Below are positions 33,866 to 44,612 of a stretch of DNA of 64,000 bases, piece by piece (the first letter of the stretch is position 1; each line of letters begins with the position of its first letter). Below the pieces are notes generated by a model. It saw only the letters and a program-made list of their open reading frames with translations, was not told the origin of the DNA and ran no database searches. Made by a program: the position numbers and the translations under genes. The stretch is from Symbiodinium natans (Eukaryota; Sar; Dinophyceae; Suessiales; Symbiodiniaceae), in the NCBI GenBank assembly GCA_905221605.1, contig CAJNDS010001569.1, positions 510,451-574,450 on the forward strand. Reading direction: 5' to 3'.

Positions 33866-34550
33866 ACCTGAACTATGGAGTATTGGGTCCAGGGGTTTAA
33901 GGCTCCTAAGGGTTTAGGGTTTAGGGTTCAGGGGGGTTTGCGGGTTTAAGGCTCCTGAGGGTTTAGGGTTCAGGGGTTGAGGGGTTTGGGGGTTTAGCGT
34001 TTAATGGGTTTAGGGTTGTAGGCTGTTAGGCTTTCGGTTAGGGGCTTTAGATTTGAGGGTTTATGGGATTAAGGGTCTAGGGTCTTGTGCTAGTTGATGG
34101 CATTAAGCGCCGTTTAGACTTAAGGGTTTATGGGTCTAAGGGTTTGGGGTTTATTGCTAGTTTTTGGCATCTAGCGCAGCTACTGAATTACGTCTTCTCT
34201 GCTTCTGGAAGGTAGGTGGGGGGGGTTGAGGGGGGGACAACGGCAACCGATAGACAACTCTGGCAACTATCCACATCCAGTCCTGTTTTCGCTAGTAAAG
34301 TTAGTCAACGTTTATTCTTCATGCACAAAATAAGGAATCACGAATTATCTGAGTACTTGTTTAACTTGTAAGGTTTGCAACATGAAAAAATAATTGCTTC
34401 AATCATATGAATATACATATATATATATATACATATAATTTGCGCAAAGGGTTTTGGTTTTAGCGTAGCGTGTTGGGTGATACAGACGTGTTGCACCAAT
34501 TGGCCCCTCAGCTTGTTCTTGACCCCTCGGCAGAGCTTAAAAGTGCAGAG

Positions 34551-34607
34551 GCCAAGCTCCTCAGCCGGGAAGTCATGAAGCTCTGCGGCGCGAAGGCCTC
34601 GACAAAG
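34551..34607 (+). CDS. Candidate exon, unknown protein
   Basis: CAGAG|G acceptor; frame AKLLSREVMKLCGAKASTK, open upstream to about 34500 as well (LVLDPSAELKSAE). GC donor at 34590 is possible. TTTAGGG units start within 5 bp of 34607. REVMKLCG sits where a degenerate HExxHxxG could be imagined, but both histidines are absent, so I do not assign it to the archaemetzincin. Confidence 0.4.
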
Positions 34608-34649
34608 TTAGGGTTTAGGGTTTAGGGTTTTGGCTTTTAGGGACGGCGC

Positions 34650-36094
34650 TGCCGAGCCTCTCCATGCTGACAGGGTTAAGAGGTTGACCTCTTCCGGCCG
34701 TGCTCTGGCGTAGTTGGGAGCAGTGTAATTAAGAGGTGTTGTAGTTTGCTCCGTTCTTGAAAAGCCCTACACCCCCAACCCTTTCTGCCAGCCCATAAGC
34801 CGTGAATCCTCCCCCTCAGCCCTAAACCCTATAAACCCTAAAGCCTGCACCCAAATCCAGAATGCAACAAAGTGGCTGCACTGTCAACCTGCAGTGTCGG
34901 CAGGAGTGCCATCTGCTGCCCGGGCCCCGTTTGATAGGGAGCTTCGGGTTTGGGGGGTTTACAGCTCTAGGGTTTCAGGGTTTTTTTGGTGTTTCTAGGG
35001 TTTTACTGTTTTAAGGTTTCAGGGCTTCAGGTTGTGGTGGCGTTTTTTTATAATGTCTTAGGGTTTTGGTGCTTTAGGCCTTGAGGGTTTACCCTAAACC
35101 CTAAACCCTAAACCCCAGCTTTTAGGGGTTCGGGGTTCAGGGCTTGTGGCGTCGGATGGAAGCCCACGCTGCTGAAGCGCAGCCCTGGCCCGATGAGAGG
35201 TTGATCCTTTGCCCTTTGTTGGTTCAAGCTTCCCTCGGGGTTCCGGGTTTAAAGGGTTTAGGGTTTAGGGTTTAGGGTTTAAGAAGGGCGTGCCCGAAAC
35301 CCTGAACCCTAAACCCTGTGAATCTCAATCCCCAGTGCTGCGTTTAGGGTTTAGGGTTTAGGGTTTATGGCCCGTGGGCAGTTGTGGATGGTGAGAAATC
35401 AAAGTACCCTCCGTGGCCCTCAGAAGACCTGCAAATTTCGACTACGGCACAGAACCCCACCGTCCTAGGCACGCCAACACGCTGACCCGCCTTGAGGCAT
35501 TGCCTCATGAATCCGTTGCCTCAGATCGATTCCGACGTGCAGCCGGAGGCCGAACGAGCTTGAAGTGTTACTGTAGCAAGAGCCTCAGTCCCGTACACTG
35601 AGCCCTACACTTAGCCATATTTTTAAGGAAGTTACACGGTCCCGTAGTATGGCCCCCTACCTTCTTTACAGGGTTCTGAAGTATTGGCCCCGGCATTAGT
35701 AAGTTTAAGGGCTGCTGACCCCAGCCTCGAACACACGCCTGCATTGGCAGGCCGTGTCGCTGTTGCCGTTTTCCCTTTGCTGCGTGTGCCTGCGAAAACT
35801 GCAGTGGATCACGCAGGCTGGGAGAGTGGTTCATTTTCATGATTGCCAGGTTTAGGGGTTCTTTGGGGGTACAGTTCAAGTTGGGGGCTCAGGGTTGCTT
35901 ATTGTGGTCGGCTACCTCGCCCAAGACTTTTTTTCGTCGTCGGGGGGATGGAGGGCGCGGGCGGGAGTGCATGATGCCACCTGCTAAACCCCAAAGCTCC
36001 TTTTTAGAGTTTTAGGGTTTAGGGTTTTAGGTTACCCCCTAAACCCCAAGTACCTTTTTGAGGGATTTAGGGCGGGCTTCTGCGCTACTCCGAG
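34650..36094. other. Unique sequence with scattered telomeric units
   Basis: Open frames at 35413-35601 (+) and 35568-35879 (-) carry no motif. TTTAGGG runs at 35250-35280, 35342-35368 and 36010-36030; CCCTAAA runs at 35092-35113. No gene recognised. Confidence 0.4.
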
Positions 36095-36131
36095 GCTGAT
36101 CTGCTGGACCGCTACGCGCGCCTGCCGGCGG
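36095..36131 (+). CDS. Candidate micro-exon
   Basis: ACTCCGAG|G acceptor and GTAACA donor, 37 nt reading ADLLDRYARLPA. The frame stays open on both sides (GLLRYSE before, VTHAWFWEA after). Family unknown. Confidence 0.35.
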
Positions 36132-36407
36132 TAACACATGCCTGGTTCTGGGAGGCCAGCTGTTTTTTGCAAGGTCTAGGGTCTAGCCTAAACCCTAGGA
36201 CCTAAACCCCAAGCCCGAAGGCCTAAACCCCAAACCCTAGACCCTAAGCTGGGGAGTTTAGGGTTCAGGGTGGCGTCGGGGTCCGTGTTTTCCTTTAAGC
36301 AGCCTAGAGCCGCTCCCTCGTGCTCGCTGGTGACGAGCCCTCTTTTGACTCATAACAGCATGGTGCAGGTCCCCAGTGTTTAGGGTTTTGGGGTTTAGGG
36401 TTTTGGA

Positions 36408-36545
36408 TATGCTACTATTTGCTTAAGACGCCTCCCCCCCTTCCCCAACAAAAAAGAAAATACGCTAATGAATACACTTTCCTTGTAAGAATACGATGGA
36501 GATTCTTATCTTTGGCTTTGTGGTTCTTAAGCAACTAGTGGTTAA
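36408..36545. mobile_element. Imperfect hairpin element
   Basis: TACTATTTGCTTAAG near the left and CTTAAGCAACTAGTGG near the right are imperfect inverted repeats, with GAATACACTTTCC / AAGAATACGATGG in the middle. Single copy seen; weaker support than families A-C. Confidence 0.4.
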
Positions 36546-36917
36546 GGTCCCCAATGTTTAGGGTTTTTGGGTTTTGGGGTTTGAGGAGCTCACGGGGTCC
36601 CCTGAACCCTTAACCCCAACCCCAGTCTCCCTAGCTTTACTAGCCTCAGACCCCAAACCCTTACAAGTCTTATATAACCCTGAACCTTCAACCCCACACC
36701 CTATTGAAACGGGCATGTGCCTCCCATTCCAATATGGAGGCATGCGTTTAGGGTTCCCCGAAAGAGAACCAGCCCAAAACACCAAACCCGAAACCCTAAA
36801 CCCCGAAACCGAAACACCGAAAAATCCTGAACCCCAAGCCCCGAACCCTAAACCCTAAACCCTAAACCCTAAACCCTAAACCCTAAACCCTGCAAATGCT
36901 CGTGCGTTGAGCCCAAG

Positions 36918-36950
36918 GAGGCCCAGTGGCTTTGGGAGCGCATGGTGCAG
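36918..36950 (+). CDS. Candidate micro-exon
   Basis: CCCAAG|G acceptor, GCCCGC donor, 33 nt reading EAQWLWERMVQ. CCCTAAA array upstream (36843-36889) and TTTAGGG array downstream (37010-37060) frame it. Family unknown. Confidence 0.4.
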
Positions 36951-37159
36951 GCCCGCGAACTTGGGGGCAACTCTGGGCGCTTTTTTTGGGCCACTTCCAC
37001 CCTAGGGTTTGGGGTTTAGGGTTTAGGGTTTAGGGTTCAGGGTTCAGGGTTTAGGGTTGAGGGTTGAGGGTTTGAGCCACTTCTACCTTAGGGTTTAGGG
37101 TTGAGTGCAGGCCTCTGAGATATTATAAGCCCGAAACCCCAAAACCCGATATCTAGAAT

Positions 37160-37980
37160 CTAGACCCTATTTAGGAACATTTTTTCCGATGGTTTAAAGG
37201 GCCAACCAGGGGGAGTTGTTTGGGCGTTTTGGGGTTTAGGAATTTTGGGCTTTCGGGTTTTGGGGCTTCGAGTTCGGTTTCTCAGATTAGGTGTGCTGGT
37301 TCTGGAATTAGGGGTTTGGGATTTAGGATTTGCTGGTTCTGGAATTTGGGGTGTGGGATTTAGGATTTTAGTCTTCTGGGTTTCGGAATTCGAGCTTTCG
37401 GGTTCAAGGCTACAGGGCAACAAGTTAACCCCGAAACAGCTTGAACGACAAAGCCTTCAAACCTTAAAGTGCCAGAACTCTAACAACCCTGAAACCCTGA
37501 GCCCGAAACCAAAAGCCTTGGCACCCTTATGCCCTCAGCTCCTCGAAGCCCTAAAAGCCTTAGAAGGGCTCACCAGAACCCAGGAAGCCTGAAACGTGCA
37601 AAAACAAAGGCTGGTAGCTTTGTTACCCTAAGCCCTAAACCTGAAAACCACAAAGAACCTTAAGACACATTACATCACCCTGAAACACCCTGAATGCGTC
37701 AAAATACCCTAAAACACGCTAAAACGCCACACCCTAAACCTTAAACCCTCAAGCCCAAAAACCTCGTAACCCTAAGAAGTACTAAGAAGCCATTGACGAA
37801 ACCACATGCTGTAAGAACCCTGACATACCCTAAATAACAAACCATAACAAAACAGTCAAGCAAAGTAGAGTAAAACCCCAAACACACCAAAAACAACTCC
37901 AAAGCAGAAACAGAAAACATTAGCAAACCCTGAAGCCCTAAAGCCCCCGAACCCCAAAAGACTAAACCCTTGTTAAACCC
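37160..37980. other. Degenerate repeats and unique sequence
   Basis: 37220-37420 is made of decayed GGGATTTAGG-like units; 37425-37740 unique with a weak + frame; 37741-37980 decayed CCCTAAA-like units. The minus-strand frame at 37741-37926 is hydrophobic but repeat-derived. Confidence 0.4.
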
Positions 37981-38322
37981 TAAGACGTAAACCCTAAAAA
38001 CCCCAAAAACCCTTAAAACCCTAAAAACCCTAAAACACTAAAAGCCCTAAAAACCCCAAAAACCCCAAAAACCCCAAAAACCCTAAAAACCCTAAAAACC
38101 CTAAAAACCCCCAAAACCCTAAAAACCCTTAAAACCTTAAAAACCCTAAAAACCCTAAAAACACCAAACACCCCAAAAACCACCAAAAAAAACCCAAAAA
38201 CCCCAAGAACCCCAAAAACCCCAAAAACCCCAAACACCCTAAAAACCCCAAAAACCCCAAAAACCCTAAAAACCCTAAAAACCCTAAAAAGCCCTAAAAA
38301 CCCTAAAAACCCTAAAAAGCCA
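37981..38322. repeat. CCCTAAAAA nonamer array
   Basis: About 38 copies of CCCTAAAAA / CCCCAAAAA, a 9-bp derivative of the telomere unit. Minus-strand frame gives an FRVFGVF-type artefact peptide. Confidence 0.95.
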
Positions 38323-38382
38323 TGAAGCTGGAGGTTGGCATGCCGACCTCCGTGTGCCTCAGCAACCCAGAGCCGACAGGCC
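38323..38382 (+). CDS. Candidate exon ending at a duplicated splice-site sequence
   Basis: Follows the CCCTAAAAA array; frame KLEVGMPTSVCLSNPEPTG ends at ACAG|GCCCCC. The sequence GCCCCCATGGGATCTCCCTA beginning at the putative donor is repeated (one mismatch) at 38570-38594 directly after a TTCAG acceptor, so the intervening 190 bp looks like an intron flanked by a long direct repeat. Confidence 0.4.
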
Positions 38383-38480
38383 CCCATGGGATCTCCCTAC
38401 CCGGGTTTAGGGTTTGGGGTTTAGGGTTTGGGGTTTGGGGTTTAGGGTTTAGGGTTTGGGGTTTAGGGTTTAGGGTTTAG

Positions 38481-38569
38481 GGGTCGGAATAATTTCCTAC
38501 CAGTATTCCCTTGTGGTTCCCTTCAGAATTATACCACAATAACCTCCCAAGCTCTATTCTAATTATTCA
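38481..38569. mobile_element. Dispersed element, family H
   Basis: GGGTCGGAATAATTTCCTAC, AGTATTCCCTTGTGGT and ATAACCTCCCAAGC closely match 56437-56516. Two copies in this window; weak inverted ends (GGAATAATT / AATTATTC). Confidence 0.65.
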
Positions 38570-38599
38570 GGCCCCCATGGGATCCCCCTACCCGGTCAG

Positions 38600-40508
38600 C
38601 TGAAGAGGGTTTTAGGGTTTAGGGGTTTGGGGGTTTTAGGGGTTTAGGGTTTAGGGGTGAAGGTTTTGGGTCTAGGGGTTTGAGGGTTCTGGTTTTGGAG
38701 TTTGAGCGGTTTAGGGTGTTAGGGTTGTGGGGTTTAGGGGTTTAAGGGGTTTTCGGGGTTTAGGGTTTTTGGATTTAGGGTTTCGGGGTTTAGGGTGTAG
38801 CCCCTTAGTTTTGCTTAAGTGTTACGGCTGATGGGGCTTCGGGGCCTAGTTGGAGGTTCATGGGCGGTGGGTACAGCTGGGACAACTCTGGCTGTCAATG
38901 GTATAACATGAAGCACTACTTTTAGGTACCCGACCCCGCAGCCCCACCTCCACCTCCCGCCCTTCCCCAGCGTTACGTTCAATTTGACAATTAGGACCTG
39001 GGAGAGGGGGGAGGCCTTATTATACTACACTATCATAATTCTTTCTTTCATTTCTTACATATCATTGTAAGAGATTATCATTTTATATAGTTGTATTTGC
39101 TTCTTACAAGATAGTAGTGTCATCCGCAAGGTTTCGGTTGTTGTTGGGCTTCCAGGTCTCTCTCGGGATTTGTCGCTGTAGGGATTTTAAGGTTCTGATG
39201 TCTTTGTGGCGTTGGTTTTCTCTCGGCGACAGGACTATGGGGTTTAGGGGTTGGTTGGGAGGGGCCTTGGGGTTAGGATGCTCAGGGCCCCTTATACTAA
39301 TAGGGATTACAATCGGGGGTACTGTTAAGGACTGTTAGTATAAGGGGCAACATCCCAGTTGAGGGCTTCAGGCTTCTCAAGAGATTCAAAGTTCAGATTT
39401 CAGTGTTGGATGTTTAGGAGAGGGCGCCAGGTGTTCAGGATGCTCAGGTTTCTTAGGTATCAGAACGCTGGGTTCCCGATTGTGCCTGCCGGCAGAGTTC
39501 GGAAGTACAGTCCCTTTTGTATGCGCCACGTACGTAGAATTACCCCGGAAGGGAGGGAGCCTAGCTTGCCTTCACCTGATGCTCGAGCTGGTGGCCTTGA
39601 GCTGCTTCTGAAAAGGCCAATCGCCTTAGCATCATCGCTCTGGCTGGAAGTGCTGACATGCCCCGATGCAGCCGAGGTGTGTCCATGCGTCGTGCCTTGG
39701 TACACGATCCCAGCCTAGAGGCCCCCATTTTGCAGCCGAAGGGTTCTTAAGATCCAGGAATTGCAAGGAAGGCCCCAAACCCCACAAAACCCTCTAAACC
39801 CCCCAAAGGCCCCAATGCCGGCTGAATCCCCTAAGAGTCCGCCTGTTGGTCAGGAAGCAAGTTCAAGTTCGGGCTGCCCAAAAAGAGTCCGGGTCCCTGG
39901 TGCTGTGTTCTGGTTGGGGGGGGGGGGCCTAAACCCTAAACCCTAAACCCTAAACCCTAAACCCTAAACCCTAAACCCTAGGGGAGGATGGGATGGGATG
40001 CTCTAGTGGGAGGAGGGGGGGTGGGGGAGGGGATGGGATGTTCTAGTGGGGGGGGGGGGGGGGATGAGAGGAGGTTGAGACCAGGATTTCGGGCTCAGGG
40101 CGTTTAGGATTTTAGGATTTTAGCAGTCTATGCTTGGTTCTCGTGTAACTTAGGGTCTGTTTTGCAGGGGACTTGGGAAAGGTCTGAGTGGCATCGGAGC
40201 TTAGACGTTCCCACCACATACTCTCGATATCACGGCATCACCAGTTACCCTAGATACCCATTCTTAAGGAACCCTACTTTTCTTGAACACAAGCTCTGAA
40301 CCTTCATTGAACGGGCACCTCAACCCTGAACCCCTAAAGCCCCGACAAGAAAGCCCCTAAACCCCCATTGGGGTTGTAGGGCTTACGGTGAACCTTGGTT
40401 TAGGGTTTAGGGTAAGTAGGAGCCCCAACTACCCTTAGTAGGGGTGAACATCCCAACGTGCACCCTAACCCGTAAACCCTAAACCCTAAACCCTAAACGA
40501 CCACTGAG
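38600..40508. other. Degenerate repeats and unique sequence
   Basis: G-strand repeats 38600-38800; unique 38810-39270 with AT-rich 39015-39120; family A hairpin 39275-39358; unique 39360-39780 containing a 119-codon + frame (39359-39718, no motif); CCCTAAA array 39930-39980; GGGATGGGATG-type G-rich tract 39985-40070; C-strand repeats just before 40509. Confidence 0.4.
39275..39358. mobile_element. Family A hairpin, short copy
   Basis: GGGCCCCTTATACTAATAGGGATT and AAGGACTGTTAGTATAAGGG with AACATCCCAG at the right. The left inner arm (CAGTCCTTA) is deleted. Confidence 0.75.
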
Positions 40509-40560
40509 GCGGCCACGACAAGCTCGGGGCGGGCATGGATGCCATCCGCGAGGGCTCGGA
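40509..40560 (+). CDS. Candidate exon, unknown protein
   Basis: CTGAG|G acceptor, GCTAAG donor, 52 nt reading GHDKLGAGMDAIREGSE. Upstream CCCTAAA (40468-40497), downstream TTTAGGG (40581 onward). Border style and codon use match the photolyase exons; family unknown. Confidence 0.45.
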
Positions 40561-41479
40561 GCTAAGCCGTTGGCTTCCTTTGGGTTTAGGGTTAGGGTTA
40601 GGATTTTAGGTTCAGGATTTATAGGGTTTAGGGTTTAGGGTTAGGGTACGACCCCCACCCCCGACTGCCCTTAGTAGATGTAGGGCCCTCAATGGCAGGT
40701 GCTTTGGGAGTAACGGAGGGTAGTTGAGGGGGTTCTGGTCGACAGGATGCGGGGTGCAGGGTTTAAGGTAACGATCGTGAACCTCAAAGGTTTTTCCCTA
40801 GAACTCTTAGCCAGCAAGTTTCGTTGGCTTTAGAAGGTCGGTTTAGGGTTTAGGGTTTGGGGTTTAGGGTTTAGGGTTTAGGGCTAGCGTGGCCAGAGGC
40901 CTGTTAACTTCGAGGAGTGAGTAGAAGGGGGGAGGGGGGTGGTGAACCGCTCCCAACACAAACATCTCAAGTCAAAGGGTTCGGGGAAGACAGGTACTGC
41001 TACAAGCACAGCAGATAGGGTGATATCTATTTTTTGCTTGCCACCCTGCTGGCATCCCCAGTGATGGCAGTTCCCCACCAAGTAACAAACAGCCGAGGCG
41101 AAGAGCTGAGGGAGAAATCCTCTCCAGCTCTTGGGGTTTTAGGACCTGTCGACTTTCGACCTTACACGCGTACAGTAGGGTTTAGAGCTTCCTGTTGTTG
41201 AAGGCGTTTAGGGGGCTTAAGGCTCTGAGGCCTGAGGGCCTTCAGCGCGTTTCGCGTGGTTCCAGGGCTTCAGGGCATCAAGAGCATCAAGGGCTTTGAG
41301 GGCTTGGAGGGCTTCAGGGTAGCTGCAGCGCAAGGTTCGAGGCTAAAACTACAACCCTAAACTCCTAGCCTGACAACCCTGAACCCCTAAACCCTATACC
41401 CTAGCGGGCTTGAGGGTCTCAGCCTCAAGGCTTCAGCCTGTTGTGTTTCCTCCCATGTTCTGAGGCGAGCTGGCCTGAG
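40561..41479. other. Telomeric units and unique sequence
   Basis: TTTAGGG runs at 40580-40650 and 40840-40882; unique sequence otherwise. A minus-strand frame at 40884-41081 has no motif. Confidence 0.4.
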
Positions 41480-41525
41480 GATCGCGCGGTCTCCGCGTCC
41501 GAGGATCCCAAGCCATCAGAGAGTT
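41480..41525 (+). CDS. Candidate exon, unknown protein
   Basis: CCTGAG|G acceptor, frame DRAVSASEDPKPSE; TTTAGGG units begin close downstream. Low-complexity acidic peptide, not recognised. Confidence 0.3.
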
Positions 41526-41586
41526 TTGGGGTTAGGGTTTAGGTTTAGGTTAGGGTTTAGGGTTTAGGGTTTAGGGTTTAGCCCTG

Positions 41587-41634
41587 AAGCCCTGCTGCGC
41601 ATTGCGAAGCACTGCGCCCCCACATCCGTGTCAA
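41587..41634 (+). CDS. Candidate exon, unknown protein
   Basis: Directly after a TTTAGGG run; frame EALLRIAKHCAPTSVK with GC-rich third positions. Borders not resolved. Confidence 0.3.
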
Positions 41635-41810
41635 GAGAGACAGCTCAGGGGCGCCAGGGCCATCCTCCCAAGGCTGCCAATCATGTGCACCTGTTTCAGG
41701 GCTTAGGGTCATAGTGTTTACGTAGTGAAAGTGTTGTGTAGTTGGGAACTATAGGGCGGAGGGTCAGGCATTTAGGGTTCAGTGAGTTTAGTGCTTAGTG
41801 CACAAAACCG

Positions 41811-41900
41811 CCTTCCTACGAACAGCTCCTTAATAGGGATTAGAATAGGGGGTACAAGAATCCCCATTAAGGACTGTTAGTAGAAGGGGGGAACATCCCA
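41811..41900. mobile_element. Family A hairpin beside a segmental duplication
   Basis: CGAACAGCTCCTTAATAGGG and CCCCATTAAGGACTGTTAGT, with GGGGGGAACATCCCA at the right end; the left outer end has decayed. Confidence 0.75.
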
Positions 41901-42107
41901 AATCCCAGAGCCCCTGCACCCTAATCTTTGAACCTCGGCGCTCCCTGCTGAAGCTGCTCCCGGACTTGGCGGCCAAGCTGCAAAGTTCCGAGTCGCAAAG
42001 ATCGCTATGTGCCCAAGAAAAAGTTCTGATGCTCGCAAGACTGCTACACGAAAACTGCTACACGAAACGGCAGTACCCAAGAACCCCCCCCCCCCCCCCC
42101 CCCCCCA
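41901..42107 (+). repeat. Segmental duplication, copy 1 (partner 48291-48472)
   Basis: Shares AATCTTTGAACC, TCCCTGCTGAAGCTGCTC, TTGGCGGCCAAGCTGC and AAGTTCC with the second copy, and both are bounded by a family A hairpin on the left and a long C-run on the right. A + frame reads SLLKLLPDLAAKLQSSE here; copy 2 has a deletion that breaks that frame. Confidence 0.75.
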
Positions 42108-42696
42108 AAGCAATGAGGGGACCCGTGTCCAGAGGGCCCCAATCGTCTACAAACAAAGCCCCCTACCCTCCCCCTTCCACCCCTCAAAAAGGAAGGCCGC
42201 TGAAGAGGCTCCCTCAAACCTGGAAAGGCTCCTCAAATAGGTTCATGCAGTGCATCTACAGCTGTAGCCAGAAAATACTTCTGCGCAGGAGTCTATCGAC
42301 AAGCCATCTTCATTGTCTCTGGTGTCGTTTCAGGAAGCCAGCTCTCTGCTACAGCTCTTCAGGACCCTTCCTGCTGTATTCCCAGGCTTCCCCTGAACCT
42401 TAAACCTTCAACCCATGCCCCTAAACCTTCAAACCGTGCCCCTAAGCTTGTCCGCAATTCCTGTAGGCTTGAGCTCCGGACGCGGCTCTTGCAGCCACGG
42501 AAAAGAAGAATGTCTGGCCTGCCCCCACAACGGGCTGGTAGCCATCTATCTGTCCTTCGGTCTACATCTTACACATGTACATGTACCCCTAATCCCTAAA
42601 CCCCAAACCCTAAAGCCTAAACCCTAAACCCCAAACCCAAAAGCCTAAGCCCTACAAAAGAGATTGGGGCCAAGATCTGGTCCCAAGTGTTCCGCC

Positions 42697-44612
42697 ATGC
42701 CCGAAATTAGCCTGGAGGTGAGCCTGGGCGTACCGGGCGAATTTCCAGAGGCTGCCCAAGATCCCCAAAATCTCTCCGAGGTCTGTGAAACAGTTTCGGA
42801 CCACACAGCTTCTACAGAAGAATCTGCGGACCGACTCATCGAGGGCTGCGTCATGCTGATGTCGGAGATGCAGCCCACACACCCAGATATTCTCCGCGGG
42901 ATCAGAGTGTCGCGAGTGCTGCACAGCTCCGTCTGTGCGTGGATGCGTGGAAATCTCGAACAGATCCAGGAACTCAGCCAGGTGACTACCCAGCTGGACG
43001 AGTTTTGGTCCCACAGTTGGCAAGCGAGGCTTTGGCTGAAGTATCTATATCCCCCCTTGGGAACTACTTTTTGTTTTTGTTCATGTACAACCCAAGAGGA
43101 TATTAAAAGATACTATTTTTATTAAGGTTCTAAGGGGAGTATAGGTATGTCAGCATCCTCTACCGAAGCAACGGCACGCCGGCGTTCATACTGGGCTCAC
43201 TCAGCTCCCTGGTGGCCTTTTCCTTGAAGGTAGCTGGCGCCTTAGGGATACCTGGAATTATTTTTTAGGGTTCGGGGTTTCGGGTTTAGGGTATATAGGG
43301 TTTAGGGTTTAGAGTTTAGGGTTACTATAATTCCGAAGAAACAGCTAACATTCTAATTTTCGCCAGGGTTCCACGTTCAGTGAAGGCGCAATTGGCTGGG
43401 TCGGTGCATGCACGCTGGCTGGGGCTGCGGGCTACTACTTGACTCTAGTGATGTGGCGGCCGAGGACGCAGGTCTTCCTGGATGTTGCATGTGTGGAGCA
43501 GGTTGACCCGAATCTAAAAACACAGGGTCTGATGAGCATGGGCGCATTTTTGAAAGCGTCCAAGTCCCTGGTGATTTTTTGGGACACGAGCTTTGTTTCG
43601 AGATTGTGGTGTCTATTCGAGATGGCAGGCTTCATGCACGCCCAAAAACTTGGTGCAAGCAGATACCTGGAGGTGTGCCCGGTTTTCGTAGGCCCAGCGC
43701 TCCTGTGCGGCAACGCGGGTCTTTGCATGATGTTCTTCATTGTCATCATCGCTGAAATGGACTTTGCGTCCCTAAATACGGATATTGGATTGGTCCTCGG
43801 CGTCGTAGGCCTAATGCTTCTGTGTTTGACATCTCTGGCGTATGTAGTTCTGTCGCACTGCCGCAGCATCGACGTCATGCAGTCGCCAGTCCGCAATCTC
43901 AGCAAGTTTGTTGTGTCGCGTTTTTCTGGGAACAGCGTTTCGCGAGCCTGCTACTTCACTGTGCAAGTCCGTCACGTCCCTCAGGTCTCAAGTTCGCCAC
44001 TTCACCATCGAGCATTCCTCTAGCCAGTGTTGTGCAGATGAACATCTTACCAGCACGGGTGAACGCATTATCTGCGACCGTGAGATCATTCTGCGGTGCA
44101 TCTCCACCTGGTTTGGGTCCCCAGAGCAGTTTGAGGAGATGGTGCGCACGAAGCTTCTGAAGCAACTTGTCCACCAGCTTGCCAACCGCACCTTTTCGTA
44201 CTGGCGAATTGTGCAGGCAGCGTCCCCTGTAATGTGGATCTACCTAGACTGGATCTTTCCGCCTGACTACCTGCTTGTTGGCTTGCTCCGGATGTGCATG
44301 TATTGGCTGACGCTCGTTCCCACACTGGTGCTGGTGTCCCTCCGGCTGGCCTACAGCGTCCGCAACCTCTGCCACAGCGTATTCGCACGGATACTGATCA
44401 GCATGCTCCTTGTGGCAAATGTCGCTTTCATGGTTGCGGCATTCTTTGCCTTGGAGGTGTATGTTGCTACAGCCATTAGTCCTGCAGATTCGGAGAGGCT
44501 GACGCCAGTTGCAACCTCCATCGTTTTTGTTGCAATGGGTGTCGTTACAACATTGTTGTGGTGCTGTTTGCCTCCTATTCAGGCGCCCACGTCGCCCCTG
44601 GAAGCAGATTAG
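42697..44612 (+). CDS. TIR-like multi-pass membrane protein, four exons, 531 residues
   Basis: Exons 42697-43040, 43145-43229, 43367-43905 and 43985-44612 join with three GT-AG introns (104, 137 and 79 nt) to 1,596 nt, an exact multiple of three ending in TAG. The start is the first ATG of the frame, in CCGCCATGCC. The N-terminal ~95 residues are acidic and probably cytosolic; then QLDEFWSHSWQARLWLKY, two predicted membrane helices (about 124-143 and 152-173), a TIR-like core with VFLDVACVEQVDP (179-191) and SRLWCLFEMAGF (221-232), two helices (about 249-272 and 283-305), a CC-containing linker (HSSSQCCADEH, CDREI), and three or four helices to the C-terminus. SxLWCLFE matches the SxWCLxEL motif of plant TIR domains, whose glutamate (here E228) is catalytic in NAD-cleaving members. 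I associate this architecture with a large dinoflagellate-specific family of unknown function; enzymatic activity is inference. Confidence 0.85.
43041..43144 (+). other. Intron 1 of the TIR-like gene with inverted-repeat ends
   Basis: 104 nt, GTATCT...TATAG. The first ~22 nt (CTATATCCCCCCTTGGGAAC) pair with the last ~20 (GGTTCTAAGGGGAGTATAG). No telomeric units inside. Resembles a transposon-like introner. Confidence 0.7.
43230..43366 (+). other. Intron 2 of the TIR-like gene with embedded telomeric units
   Basis: 137 nt, GTAGCT...CGCCAG. CTGGCG near the donor pairs with CGCCAG at the acceptor and GGAATTATT with ATAATTCC inside. About 60 bp of TTTAGGG-like units occupy the middle (43266-43323). 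A related sequence at 63756-63856 lacks those units. Confidence 0.7.

Noticed and set aside
34551-34607. Zinc-binding exon of the archaemetzincin-like gene
   Set aside because: REVMKLCG lacks both histidines of HExxHxxG, and the phase link to 28411 could not be shown.
43439-44023. Single 194-residue frame, and a separate 234-residue frame at 43908-44612, as two genes or a frameshift
   Set aside because: A 79-nt GT-AG intron (43906-43984) joins them in frame and restores the family sequence, so they are one gene.
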